From NCBI GenBank assembly GCA_947502405.1, contig CANMZT010000002.1, forward strand, positions 306,065 through 370,064: 64,000 nucleotides of DNA, read 5' to 3'. Source of the DNA: an uncultured Algibacter sp. Its GTDB lineage: Bacteria > Bacteroidota > Bacteroidia > Flavobacteriales > Flavobacteriaceae. The notes under the pieces are model-generated. The model was not told where the DNA came from and made no database searches. It saw only the letters and a program-made list of their open reading frames with translations. This document shows, piece after piece, positions 30,022 to 38,537 of this stretch (position 1 is the first letter of the stretch; the number at the start of each line of letters is the position of its first letter). A program made the position numbers and the translations under genes.

Positions 30022-31305
30022 ATGAATTTAAATGCGCCACTTGCAGAACGATTACGTCCTAAAACCTTAGCAGACTATGTAAGTCAAACGCATTTGATAG
30101 GTGAAGGTGGTGCACTAAGCCAACATATTAAACAAGGTTTAATACCCTCGATGATTTTTTGGGGACCACCAGGAACAGGAAAAACCACCCTTGCAAATAT
30201 TATTGCCACCGAATCTGGCAGGCCGTTTTATACTTTAAGCGCGATAAATTCTGGAGTTAAAGACATTAGGGAGGTGATTGAAAAAGCTAAACAAAGTGGC
30301 GGCTTATTTACTACCAAAAACCCAATTTTATTTATTGATGAGATTCATAGGTTTAGCAAATCTCAACAAGATTCGCTGTTACAAGCTGTGGAGAAAGGTT
30401 GGATAACACTTATTGGTGCGACAACCGAGAACCCTAGTTTTGAAGTAATTTCAGCACTTTTATCACGCTGTCAAGTGTATATTTTAAATGCTTTTGATAA
30501 AACCGATTTAGAAACCCTTTTAAACCGTGCTATTCAATCAGACGAGTATATTTCTAAAAAAAACATAACCTTAAAAGAAACCACTGCACTACTGAGATTA
30601 TCTGGAGGCGATGCCAGAAAACTGCTTAATATTTTTGAACTTTTGGTGAATTCTTACGATACGGAAGAGATAATAATTAATGATGATGAAGTGCTAGAAC
30701 GCATTCAAAACAACACCGTTCGATACGATAAAACTGGCGAGCAACATTATGATATTATTTCAGCATTTATAAAGTCTATAAGAGGTAGCGACCCTAATGG
30801 AGCCGTATATTGGTTGGCTCGTATGATTGAAGGCGGCGAAGATGTAAAATTTATAGCGCGCCGTTTGCTAATTTCAGCAAGCGAAGATATTGGAAACGCA
30901 AATCCAACGGCTCTAGTTATTGCTAATAACACCTTTCAAGCGGTCTCTACAATTGGTAACCCAGAATCACGTATCATTTTAAGTCAGTGTGCCACCTATT
31001 TGGCATGTTCTCCCAAAAGTAACGCCGCTTACATGGCTATAGGCAAAGCGCAACAATTGGTTAAGCAAACTGGTGATTTAAGTGTGCCTTTGTCCATTAG
31101 AAATGCCCCAACAAAGCTCATGAAAGAGCTTGGATATGGTGATGATTATAAATACGCACACAACTTTGAAAATAATTTTGCAGAGCAAGAATTTCTGCCA
31201 AAAGAGATTAAAAACGAAACCCTATACGAACCCGGAAATAACACTCGTGAAAACGCTCAACGCGAGTTTTTAAAAAAACGCTGGAAAGATAAATACAATT
31301 ATTAG
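30022..31305 (+). CDS. rarA: Replication-associated recombination protein A (AAA+ ATPase)
   Basis: MgsA/WRNIP1-family AAA+ ATPase that acts at stalled replication forks. The 427 residues have Walker A GPPGTGKTT at 48-56, Walker B ILFIDEIHRF with the Asp-Glu pair at 106-107, sensor 1 GATTENPSFEVISALLSRC and the RLSGGDARKLLNI sensor 2 region. The C-terminal tetramerisation domain includes IRGSDPNGAVYWLARMIEGGEDVKFIARRL and GYGDDYKYAHN. Length is typical. Confidence 0.96.
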   Translation: MNLNAPLAERLRPKTLADYVSQTHLIGEGGALSQHIKQGLIPSMIFWGPPGTGKTTLANIIATESGRPFYTLSAINSGVKDIREVIEKAKQSGGLFTTKNPILFIDEIHRFSKSQQDSLLQAVEKGWITLIGATTENPSFEVISALLSRCQVYILNAFDKTDLETLLNRAIQSDEYISKKNITLKETTALLRLSGGDARKLLNIFELLVNSYDTEEIIINDDEVLERIQNNTVRYDKTGEQHYDIISAFIKSIRGSDPNGAVYWLARMIEGGEDVKFIARRLLISASEDIGNANPTALVIANNTFQAVSTIGNPESRIILSQCATYLACSPKSNAAYMAIGKAQQLVKQTGDLSVPLSIRNAPTKLMKELGYGDDYKYAHNFENNFAEQEFLPKEIKNETLYEPGNNTRENAQREFLKKRWKDKYNY

Positions 31306-31312
31306 TTTTTGG

Positions 31313-31457
31313 GCGTTACCACAAGGGTCGGGCTTTCCGCTATATCTTTTTTTAGCGTCATTGTAATGAGCAAGCCACTTGGTAAACTGCCTTATTGTAG
31401 TTCCAAACAACCAGTTTCAGTATTTTAAAAAAAGGATGCCGCTGCAATCCCTAACGC
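31313..31457 (-). repeat. Dispersed element with GCGTTA/TAACGC ends, copy 1
   Basis: Lies between the 3' ends of rarA and a hypothetical gene. Read on the minus strand it begins GCGTTAGGGATTG and ends GGAAAGCCCGACCC then TTGTGGTAACGCCC; two other copies in this window (38450 and 50586) share both ends with different interiors. The interior (about 31350-31395) contains a degenerate GTCATTG-type palindrome common in flavobacterial intergenic DNA. No ORF. Confidence 0.75.
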
Positions 31458-31481
31458 AAATCGCGTTTTCAAAACAAACCT

Positions 31482-32339
31482 TTAGAACTTAATATTCAGG
31501 GGTTCTTGCTCTAAAGTATTACCAGAATAATACTCAATAACCCAATCATTACCCTTTTTATAAATTACAGCGCTTTTACTCTCAACAAGAAACACATCTT
31601 TTAAATTAGTATGCATAATTCTATAAACAACCTTTGGCGAGCTATCAACCAACTGAAAGCCATTTTCTATAGCTTGCGCATACAAGACAGATGAAGCTTT
31701 TTCAACTTTAGTATTAACAACTTTTTTTGGCTCTTGTTTTACTTTTTTAGGTTGACCAATTTTTGGTTTATCAGCAGTAACAGGCTTTAACTCTTTGACC
31801 TTTTTTAAATCAGCAATCTCTTTTTTTAATTCTTGAATTTCTTTAGATACTCCAGATTTAGTAGATGCTGATGTATTTGTAACTATAGATGTTATTTTTT
31901 CATTAGGCTGATATTTATAGTTCAAAGCTTCAATAGATTTAAAAGCATCTCGTAAAGCTAGGTTGTAAGCAGTTTTAAATTCTTTAACCCTACTTTCTCC
32001 AATTTTAGATGTGTATACAACCTTATCATTACAATCCTTTAATTCAACTTTAAGCTTAGTTTTAAACATTCCAGAGTCCTTAAAAACATCAGATTTTAAT
32101 GCTAAACACCTATTAGTCATTAAATCTGCAGGATAATCTGAACCTTCCATAATAGCTTCAAAGCCATATTTTTCAAATAAAAATTTGGTTAAATCATTTA
32201 ATTGATACTGATTTTTAGTCTTTAAAAAATCAAATTTATAAGGTACAATCACGTACTTATAACTATTAATACTATTTTGAGAAAATACCGAAGTAATTAA
32301 AAAACAACTAAGAATTAAGGTAAAAAGCTTTGCTTTCAT
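31482..32339 (-). CDS. Secreted flavobacterial protein of unknown function
   Basis: A 285-residue protein with an N-terminal signal peptide (KLFTLILSCFLITSVFSQ). The N-terminal half (to about residue 145) contains YKYVIVPYKFDF, LTKFLFEKYGFEAIMEG and a Cys pair near CLALK/KDCND; it looks like a conserved flavobacterial periplasmic domain whose function I cannot name. The middle is a Lys-rich, coiled-coil-prone linker (KEIQELKKEIADLKK), and the C-terminal 60 residues form a second small domain. It lies upstream of nothing obvious in its own direction, so context does not help. Confidence 0.7.
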   Translation of the reverse strand: MKAKLFTLILSCFLITSVFSQNSINSYKYVIVPYKFDFLKTKNQYQLNDLTKFLFEKYGFEAIMEGSDYPADLMTNRCLALKSDVFKDSGMFKTKLKVELKDCNDKVVYTSKIGESRVKEFKTAYNLALRDAFKSIEALNYKYQPNEKITSIVTNTSASTKSGVSKEIQELKKEIADLKKVKELKPVTADKPKIGQPKKVKQEPKKVVNTKVEKASSVLYAQAIENGFQLVDSSPKVVYRIMHTNLKDVFLVESKSAVIYKKGNDWVIEYYSGNTLEQEPLNIKF

Positions 32340-32387
32340 ATTTTATTAATTTATTCTAATTAAATATACGTTTTGCTGATTGAAAAT

Positions 32388-33077
32388 TTACAGATAATTT
32401 TTTAATTGTATTAAGTTATTAATTTTCCTAATACTAATATCTACAGGCGTTTCGTCTACATCAAAATATACAACATCCATACCAATATTTAGGGCACCCA
32501 AAATATCTGCTTCATAGCTATCTCCAATCATAACACTTGAATCTGCACTGGTACTTGCTAGATTTAAAGCATAATTAAATATAATAGGGTTTGGTTTTTT
32601 TACACCAGCATTTTCGGAATTTGTTACAGTTTCAAAATAATGCACGATATTGGAATTATTCATTTTCTTATACTGCACCTCATCAAATCCATTGGTTATA
32701 ATGTGTAGCCTGTAATTTTTACTTAAATAATCTAATATTTCAAAAGTGTTTTCAAACAAATGATTAAATGAACTTAAATGTGTAATATAATCATCCGATA
32801 ATTTGTAAACTAAATCATCATTTACCTTAAAATTAATAGCTTTAAAAGTTTCATTTAGTCTAACATAACGCAAATCTTCCTTGGCTATTTTATCTTCCCT
32901 ATAAAGCCTCCAATATTTTAAATTAATAGGTCTATAATGCTCTATAAAACTATCTAAATTCGCTTCTATATTATTAATTTCAAAAATTTTTCTGAATGTT
33001 AATGCAGAATTCTTCTCAAAATCCCAAAGGGTATGATCTAAATCAAAAAATATATCTGTAATACCTTTAAACTTCAT
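32388..33077 (-). CDS. yjjG: YjjG-family noncanonical pyrimidine nucleotidase (HAD superfamily)
   Basis: HAD phosphatase, by family a 5'-nucleotidase for dUMP/UMP and modified pyrimidine nucleotides, thought to cleanse the nucleotide pool. The 229 residues show motif I FFDLDHTLWDFEKN (residues about 9-22), a helical cap, motif II IITNGF near 110, the Lys of motif III GVKKPNP and motif IV VMIGDSYEADILGALN. Its start overlaps the end of the upstream gene by 11 nt, so the three genes radC, deacetylase and yjjG are probably co-transcribed. Confidence 0.88.
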   Translation of the reverse strand: MKFKGITDIFFDLDHTLWDFEKNSALTFRKIFEINNIEANLDSFIEHYRPINLKYWRLYREDKIAKEDLRYVRLNETFKAINFKVNDDLVYKLSDDYITHLSSFNHLFENTFEILDYLSKNYRLHIITNGFDEVQYKKMNNSNIVHYFETVTNSENAGVKKPNPIIFNYALNLASTSADSSVMIGDSYEADILGALNIGMDVVYFDVDETPVDISIRKINNLIQLKNYL

Positions 33078-34368
33078 TAGGCGATTCTAAAATTAAATTA
33101 AACAAATCTTTATAACCTTTCCATCTTTTAGCATCACCAAACGTGTAATTATGAAATACTGGTACAAATTCACCGTCAACCTGTTTTACTTCATTAATTA
33201 TCTCATTTAAGACTTTTTTCTTATCCAATAAAGACCTCTGTTTTAAAAGCGCATAATCCATTAAATGATAAGGCACAATTTTTAATGGTGTTTGCACTTC
33301 GTAATCCAAATCGTAAAACAAAAAAGGCGTGCAAGACCCTGCTCTAAAACCAATATGGTTTATATAACCCATTGTATAATCCTCTTTTACTTCTAAGGCA
33401 ATTAAATTTCTATATGTTTCTGGTAAATTCAATTTAGAAAATGATTGTCTAGAGGCCTCTAAATTCGTGTTTAAAATTTCTTCCATACGTTGCTTCTCCT
33501 TTTTAAGAAGCGCCTCATCTTCAAGAGCTAAATACGATATTTTAAGTCCTATTTTACAATAATCGCCTATATGTTTTATAAGCGATACAAATTTCTTTTT
33601 ATTTGGGTTAACACCCTTATCATAGGTTGAATAATCTCCTATTAAAAAAAAGAATAGAAACTTAAATTCTGATGTTTTTTGTCTATTAATTAAATACTTA
33701 AACGTGTCGTAAGGGTCGTGTCTAAATGCAAGTAGCACCATAAACCTAGTATACAAACTCCTAAGCCTTAATCTGGCAAAGTCCTTTAAAGAACCTCCCA
33801 TAGTTCGCATGATACCTTTAAGCTTATAGTTATACGCGCTAGGTACATCTATTACAGGTTTAATTTTATAGGTTCTCTCTGGAAATTTAAATTCTGGAAA
33901 CTGCTTTAGGAGGGCTTGTTTAAATTTATATGCCCATATATCTACAACTGGCTGGTGCAAAAACCCTTCTTTAAAGGCTAAACTCTCAGTGGCTGTAAAT
34001 CGTCCATATTCATCTTTTACGTGCGGTAAATACTCCTCATATCTGGATAGTAAATAAAAGGATGCCGAAAAAATATCAAAAGGTATGGAGCTCTTCTCTC
34101 CAAGGTAGAAAAAACATTTTGTATTTTCCCAATCATGGATATGGATATCAATATCATTTAATCCTTGTTCAAATAAAATCTTATTGCTTTTTATAAAAAA
34201 CTCATTACCTAATTGTTGCTTGGTGTAAGACATTTTTAAACTATCGTGGGCAATAAATACTTCAATTTTATTAGTAAAATCAACCTTTATACCTAGAATT
34301 CTCGTGCAAATATGCTTAAAAATATAGTTTAATCTTGGTGATATTTTATGAGTATAAACTAAAAGCAT
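33067..34368 (-). CDS. Divergent polysaccharide deacetylase-like protein
   Basis: A 433-residue cytoplasmic-looking protein matching the flavobacterial group annotated as polysaccharide deacetylase with a DUF7033-type N-terminal half (residues 1-165). The C-terminal half has NodB-fold landmarks: FKFLFFFLIGDYSTYD, GLKISYLA-like strands, an IGFRAGSCTPF segment and PVFHNYTFG. The first metal motif, usually an Asp-x-Asp pair, reads KPVIDVPSAYNYK, so the second Asp is replaced by Pro. Catalytic activity is therefore uncertain. There is no signal peptide. It overlaps radC by one base and yjjG by 11. Confidence 0.68.
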   Translation of the reverse strand: MLLVYTHKISPRLNYIFKHICTRILGIKVDFTNKIEVFIAHDSLKMSYTKQQLGNEFFIKSNKILFEQGLNDIDIHIHDWENTKCFFYLGEKSSIPFDIFSASFYLLSRYEEYLPHVKDEYGRFTATESLAFKEGFLHQPVVDIWAYKFKQALLKQFPEFKFPERTYKIKPVIDVPSAYNYKLKGIMRTMGGSLKDFARLRLRSLYTRFMVLLAFRHDPYDTFKYLINRQKTSEFKFLFFFLIGDYSTYDKGVNPNKKKFVSLIKHIGDYCKIGLKISYLALEDEALLKKEKQRMEEILNTNLEASRQSFSKLNLPETYRNLIALEVKEDYTMGYINHIGFRAGSCTPFLFYDLDYEVQTPLKIVPYHLMDYALLKQRSLLDKKKVLNEIINEVKQVDGEFVPVFHNYTFGDAKRWKGYKDLFNLILESPNEV

Positions 34369-35066
34369 TATAAGAGGGTTTCATCAGCAAAACTAAAGTA
34401 TGCTTTTTCGGTTATAATCAGGTGATCTAATACTTTTATATCCAAACTTTGTGCAGCTATTTTTAATTTCTGCGTTATCTGTTTATCAGCTTCACTGGGT
34501 TTTAAGCTGCCTGAAGGATGATTATGAGCTAAGATTAACCCTGTTGCACCAACTTCAAGAGCATTTTTGAGTACTAAACGTACATCAACTAAAGTTCCTG
34601 TAATACCGCCTTTACTCAACTGATTTTTCTGAATTACTTTATTAGAGTTATTTAAATAAATAATCCAAAACTCTTCATGCTGTAACTCACCAATAATAGG
34701 TTGCATCAATTCAAAAACCGATTTGCTAGAGGTTATCTTTTTCTTTTCTAAAGCCTCCTCGCCTCTACGTCGTCGTCCTAACTCCAAGGCAGCTGCAATG
34801 GTAATGGCTTTTGCTTCTCCAATACCTTTAAATTCCATGAGTTGTTTTATGGAACGCTTGCCTAAATCACTTAAATTATTATCGGTAGTTGCTAGAATAC
34901 GCTTACTTAAGGCCACGGCACTTTCTTCACGATTCCCAGAACCTATAAGTATAGCAACAAGTTCGGCATCACTTAAAGCCGCTTTCCCTTTATAAAGTAA
35001 TTTTTCTCGAGGCTGATCGTCTTGACTCCAGTTTTTTATTGAAAATGACGATGGTTTTTCTTGCAT
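34368..35066 (-). CDS. radC: RadC-family JAB-domain protein
   Basis: Conserved protein historically called DNA repair protein RadC; its real role is unresolved. The 232 residues have an N-terminal helix-hairpin-helix region (LMEFKGIGEAKAITIAAALELGRR) and a C-terminal JAMM metal motif, HNHPSG with His 181 and 183 and Asp 194 (SGSLKPSEAD), so the metal site is intact. It is the first gene of a three-gene minus-strand operon and has a candidate promoter abutting its ATG. Confidence 0.92.
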   Translation of the reverse strand: MQEKPSSFSIKNWSQDDQPREKLLYKGKAALSDAELVAILIGSGNREESAVALSKRILATTDNNLSDLGKRSIKQLMEFKGIGEAKAITIAAALELGRRRRGEEALEKKKITSSKSVFELMQPIIGELQHEEFWIIYLNNSNKVIQKNQLSKGGITGTLVDVRLVLKNALEVGATGLILAHNHPSGSLKPSEADKQITQKLKIAAQSLDIKVLDHLIITEKAYFSFADETLL

Positions 35067-35070
35067 TGGT

Positions 35071-35101
35071 TAAAGATAAATATTGTAAATTTCAGAAGCA
35101 A
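35071..35101 (-). promoter_or_regulatory. Possible radC promoter adjoining the start codon
   Basis: On the minus strand, TTG (35099-35101), 20-nt spacer, TATCTTTA (35071-35078), one base off TAnnTTTG. The radC ATG lies four bases beyond, giving the same geometry as the rarA, mpl and gbsR promoters. Confidence 0.45.
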
Positions 35102-35152
35102 TAGAATTATAAACTAAAATAGCTTTACGTTTCTGCGGAAAGAACTAACACT

Positions 35153-35761
35153 TTGAAATACCCACCAAAATACCATCAAGACGATAATAAAGACCATTTA
35201 ATTGAGGTTATTAAAACGTATCCTTTAGCTACGCTTATATCGGTTAAAAATAACAAACCCCTTATTACACATTTGCCGCTAATTTATAATGAAGCCGGTA
35301 AACTAATCGGGCATATTGATATATACAATCCACAGGCAGAACTTATGAAAGATGATAATGAGATTACCATCATTTTTTCTGGTCCTCAGTGTTATATTTC
35401 CCCGAGTATTTATGCTTCAAAACAGTTACCGACTTGGAATTACATTAAATTACACTTAAAAGGAAAAATAAAAGCTATTGAAAGTAAAGACGCTTTAAAA
35501 CAATCTTTAATAACCATGACCGAGTTTTTGGAAGCTCCAGACCACAAGTATGTTTTAGAACCCGATAATCGTGCTATGAATGGCTATTTAGATTATATAA
35601 AGATGTTTGAAATTACTATTGACAGTTGGGAAGGGAAATTTAAACTCTCTCAGGATAAAAAACCAAAGGATACTGAGAATGCTAGAGCAGAATTGATTAG
35701 AGCTAATCAGGAGAGTGTTGAGAGTTTTTTGGAGAAGTGTTTTAAAATAAAAAAAACTTAA
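35153..35761 (+). CDS. PaiB-like FMN-binding protein
   Basis: A 202-residue member of the PaiB/FMN-binding split-barrel family, called a negative transcriptional regulator after Bacillus PaiB, though many members may be flavin enzymes. The start is TTG at 35153: an in-frame stop lies about 35 nt upstream, no ATG is available, and the residues after it (KYPPKYHQDD) align with the usual M-Y-x-P-K-Y family start. Core motifs are TYPLATLISVKNNKPLITHLPLI, GHIDIYNPQAE and IFSGPQCYISPSIY, with PTWNYIKLHLKGKI near residue 95. Divergent from radC. Confidence 0.87.
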   Translation: MKYPPKYHQDDNKDHLIEVIKTYPLATLISVKNNKPLITHLPLIYNEAGKLIGHIDIYNPQAELMKDDNEITIIFSGPQCYISPSIYASKQLPTWNYIKLHLKGKIKAIESKDALKQSLITMTEFLEAPDHKYVLEPDNRAMNGYLDYIKMFEITIDSWEGKFKLSQDKKPKDTENARAELIRANQESVESFLEKCFKIKKT

Positions 35762-35765
35762 ATTA

Positions 35766-36248
35766 ATGTTAAGGCTTAATCTATCTAAATATGACAAACT
35801 AATTAAAACATTATCAATTATACCTGTTTTAATTGGGTTTCTAACAATAAGTGAAAGTTTTTTACCTAAAAAAAATATTGAAACTAAAGTTGTTTCAAAA
35901 AACGAAAGTTATCGAGCTAAATTTGATAGAACAACTTATAATATATATTTCGATAATAATAATGACCAGTTTACAGAGGAAATATTTAATGATTTTGAAG
36001 TTGGTGATGATGTAATATTAACAACCTCATATTTCCATGAAGAAACATCAAAAATCACGAAAAAAGAATCTGGTAAAACCTATGAGAATTCAACAGGAGA
36101 AGTTTACATACAATATATTTTTGCAATTATATTTTTATTACCTGCACTATCTTGGATTAAAAAAAGGAGTTTAAGTAACAAACAATCAAAATATATTATA
36201 TTTATAATTCTTTTTAGTTTAACTGACCTTTATAGAATTTTAAAATAA
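35766..36248 (+). CDS. Hypothetical membrane protein
   Basis: 160 residues that I do not recognise. A hydrophobic segment near residues 13-31 and two more near 115-130 and 142-156 predict two to three membrane spans; a polar, charged loop (about 32-110) lies between, rich in Asn, Asp and Glu. The start ATG is only 4 nt after the PaiB-like gene and 8 nt separate its end from the next gene, so the three may form one transcript. Confidence 0.55.
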   Translation: MLRLNLSKYDKLIKTLSIIPVLIGFLTISESFLPKKNIETKVVSKNESYRAKFDRTTYNIYFDNNNDQFTEEIFNDFEVGDDVILTTSYFHEETSKITKKESGKTYENSTGEVYIQYIFAIIFLLPALSWIKKRSLSNKQSKYIIFIILFSLTDLYRILK

Positions 36249-36256
36249 ACTCACTT

Positions 36257-36976
36257 ATGAAAATTAATAAACTTACTCTAATTATTACCCTAGTATTTGT
36301 TTTGTTTTTATTCATTGATCCAGTTTATGCTGGACCTGGAGGTACTGTTGCTAAAGCTTTGTTTAAAACATGGTGGGGGAAATTATTAATGAGTGTTTTA
36401 GTTATTATTTTTCTTCCTGTTATTTTTTATGTTAGAGTTATAGAGTTTATTGCAGTTAGGAAAGCAAAAAAACAACTTGCAAAACTTGCGCTTAAGAACA
36501 AAGACTTTTCTTGGTTAAATATTCAAAAAAATGTTTCAAATGTATTCAGTAGAGTTTATTTAGCTTGGGGTAATGAAAACATGAAAGACGTTTCTGAATA
36601 CGTTAACCACTGGTATTGGCAAAATCAGCAACTTGTACATCTTGACAGATGGAAAAAAGAAAACCTCCTAAATGTTTGTAAACTGCAAAGTATAAGCAGT
36701 ATTAAACCTATGTATTTAGAGATTTCTGATGAAGAAAATTTTGAAGGTTCAAAAATAGCCTTTGAAATAACTGCTAATATTGAAGATTATCTTATAAAAA
36801 GAGACACTAGGAAAGTAGTTCAAGGAAAAAAAGGGTTTAGTGATGAAAGCAAAATTTGGATTATGGAATATACCAATGGTAAATGGCTGTTGGATGATAT
36901 TAGAGATGATGAGTTTAGTTTAAGTTTTGCTAAAATGGAAAATGTTGTCCCTTCTTTTGAAAATGTTACTAGTTAA
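36257..36976 (+). CDS. Tim44-like domain membrane protein
   Basis: 239 residues. An N-terminal signal-like span (LTLIITLVFVLFLFIDPVYA, about 6-25) and a second span near 42-64 anchor a soluble domain. From residue about 85 the sequence DFSWLNIQKNVSNVFSRVYLAWGNENMKDV resembles the Tim44-like fold (PF04280), followed by a beta-rich part with a basic patch and the terminal WIMEYTNGKWLLDDIRDDE. In bacteria this fold occurs in envelope proteins of mostly unknown function; no substrate can be named. Confidence 0.7.
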   Translation: MKINKLTLIITLVFVLFLFIDPVYAGPGGTVAKALFKTWWGKLLMSVLVIIFLPVIFYVRVIEFIAVRKAKKQLAKLALKNKDFSWLNIQKNVSNVFSRVYLAWGNENMKDVSEYVNHWYWQNQQLVHLDRWKKENLLNVCKLQSISSIKPMYLEISDEENFEGSKIAFEITANIEDYLIKRDTRKVVQGKKGFSDESKIWIMEYTNGKWLLDDIRDDEFSLSFAKMENVVPSFENVTS

Positions 36977-36983
36977 AAGAAAT

Positions 36984-37009
36984 AGATTCATGCCTTCTCA
37001 GGAATGAAA
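36984..37009. repeat. Degenerate ATTCCTGC-type hairpin between convergent genes
   Basis: The stretch around ATTCATGCCTTCTCAGGAAT folds as TTCAT-x-CCT / AGG-x-ATGAA with one G-A mismatch. It resembles the dispersed palindrome with ATTCCTGC/GCAGGAAT arms that is common between genes in Flavobacteriaceae. It may double as a weak bidirectional terminator. Confidence 0.4.
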
Positions 37010-37012
37010 CAC

Positions 37013-38368
37013 TCAACCAATCAACCCCTTAACCTCATCAAAGTCAAGCCCTCCGTAATTCCCAGAACTCATTAATAACAAGGCTTTATCATCAAAATTT
37101 TGTGAGAATAAAAACGCTTTAAAATCATCTGGGTTAGTGTAGATAATTAAATCGTCTCGCTGGAATGCATTAGCGATTTGCTCATGTGTAACTTCTTCTA
37201 GTTTTTTAATTTCTACAGCATGTGGCGAATAAAAAACCACAGCAACATCTGCAGCATCAAGTGCGCCTTTATATTCTTTTAAAAACTCTGCATTTAAGCT
37301 ACTGTAGGTATGTAATTCTAAACAAGCTACTAGAGTTCTGTTTTCGTACTGCTCTTTTACAGCGTTTGTGGTAGCCTCTACTTTACTGGGCGAGTGTGCA
37401 AAATCTTTGTAGGCTACACTGGTTTTACTTTCGGCTATTTTTTCTAAACGTTTACTAGCACCTTTGAAGGTTGAAATGGCTTCGTAGAAATCGTCTTCAT
37501 CAATACCCATGTGTTGGCAAATCCATTTGGCACCCGCAAGGTTATTTAAATTGTGTTTCCCAAAAACTTCAATTGGCAAATCGCCTTCTGGAGTTTCTAA
37601 AAGTGTTTCTCCGTTTTCAACAGTATATTTTGGTGTTTGGTAAGCTATTTTCCTTATAGTATTTTCGCTAGCTTCTACTACGCGCTTAACTTCTGGGTCT
37701 TCTTCATTATAATTTATACTTCCACCTTTTACAATAGAATCTACAAAAATGCTAAACTGTTCTACATAGTTTTCGTAGGTTGGAAATACGTTGATATGGT
37801 CCCAAGCAATACCACTTAATAAAGCAATATTGGGCTTGTATAAATGAAACTTTGGACGTCTATCTATTGGAGAACTTAAATATTCGTCACCTTCCAAAAC
37901 AATAAAATCATTAGTCTCGGTGAGTTTCACCATCACATCAAAACCTTCTAATTGTGCACCAACCATGTAATCTACTTCTCTATCATGATAATGCATCACA
38001 TGAAGAATCATGGATGTTATGGTTGTTTTTCCATGACTTCCGCCTATTACTACTCGTGTTTTATGTTTGGATTGTTCGTACAGAAACTCAGGGTAGCTAT
38101 AAATTTTAAGTCCAAGTTCTTGTGCTTTTAAAAGTTCTGGATTGTCTGCTTTGGCATGCATGCCCAAAACAATAGCATCTAAACTAGATGTTATTTTTTC
38201 TGGATACCAGCCAAATGTATCTGGTAGTAAACCTTTAGCTTCTAATCTCGATTTTGAGGGTTCAAAAATAGTATCGTCGCTTCCAGTAACTTGATATCCT
38301 TTATTGTGTAATGCTAAGGCCAAATTGTGCATTGCAGCTCCGCCTATGGCTATAAAATGTACGTTCAT
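37013..38368 (-). CDS. mpl: Mpl-type UDP-N-acetylmuramate:L-Ala-gamma-D-Glu-meso-DAP ligase
   Basis: Mur ligase that recycles the murein tripeptide by joining it to UDP-MurNAc in the cytoplasm. I choose ATG 38366-38368 (MNVHFIAIGGAAMHNLALAL), giving 451 residues; a longer frame would begin inside the promoter. The N-terminal Rossmann domain reads HFIAIGGAAMHNLA; the ATP loop is GGSHGKTTITSM; the central domain has EGDEYLSSPIDRRPKF and the Mur signature GKHNLNNLAGAKWI. The C-terminal domain has KDFAHSPSKVEATTNAV. MurC is the main alternative, but EGDEYLSS and the length favour Mpl. Confidence 0.88.
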   Translation of the reverse strand: MNVHFIAIGGAAMHNLALALHNKGYQVTGSDDTIFEPSKSRLEAKGLLPDTFGWYPEKITSSLDAIVLGMHAKADNPELLKAQELGLKIYSYPEFLYEQSKHKTRVVIGGSHGKTTITSMILHVMHYHDREVDYMVGAQLEGFDVMVKLTETNDFIVLEGDEYLSSPIDRRPKFHLYKPNIALLSGIAWDHINVFPTYENYVEQFSIFVDSIVKGGSINYNEEDPEVKRVVEASENTIRKIAYQTPKYTVENGETLLETPEGDLPIEVFGKHNLNNLAGAKWICQHMGIDEDDFYEAISTFKGASKRLEKIAESKTSVAYKDFAHSPSKVEATTNAVKEQYENRTLVACLELHTYSSLNAEFLKEYKGALDAADVAVVFYSPHAVEIKKLEEVTHEQIANAFQRDDLIIYTNPDDFKAFLFSQNFDDKALLLMSSGNYGGLDFDEVKGLIG

Positions 38369-38372
38369 AAAA

Positions 38373-38404
38373 CAAATATCAAAGTTCAAATTCCAAATTC
38401 CAAA
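38373..38404 (-). promoter_or_regulatory. Possible mpl promoter adjoining the start codon
   Basis: On the minus strand TTTG (38401-38404), 20-nt spacer, GATATTTG (38373-38380), one base off TAnnTTTG, and four bases to the ATG. It repeats the leaderless geometry seen at rarA, radC and gbsR. The region contains three tandem AATTTG/ACTTTG words, so the -33 assignment is ambiguous. Confidence 0.42.
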
Positions 38405-38449
38405 TTATTCTAATAGAAGTTGGAAATATTAAGACCGAAGACGTTTTTT

Positions 38450-38532
38450 GCGTTAGGGATTGAAATGGAAATCCTTTTTTGAGGCACGAGAAAAAGATTG
38501 TATTGGAAAGCCCGACCCTTGTGGTAACGCCC
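38450..38532 (+). repeat. Dispersed element with GCGTTA/TAACGC ends, copy 2
   Basis: 83-bp copy, the shortest of three. It begins GCGTTAGGGATTGAAATGG, has a T-rich then A-rich interior that can pair (ATCCTTTTT with AAAAAGAT around a GAGGCACGAG loop), and ends GGAAAGCCCGACCC then TTGTGGTAACGCCC. It lies between the 3' end of the TPR gene and the mpl promoter. Confidence 0.78.
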
Positions 38533-38537
38533 AAATA

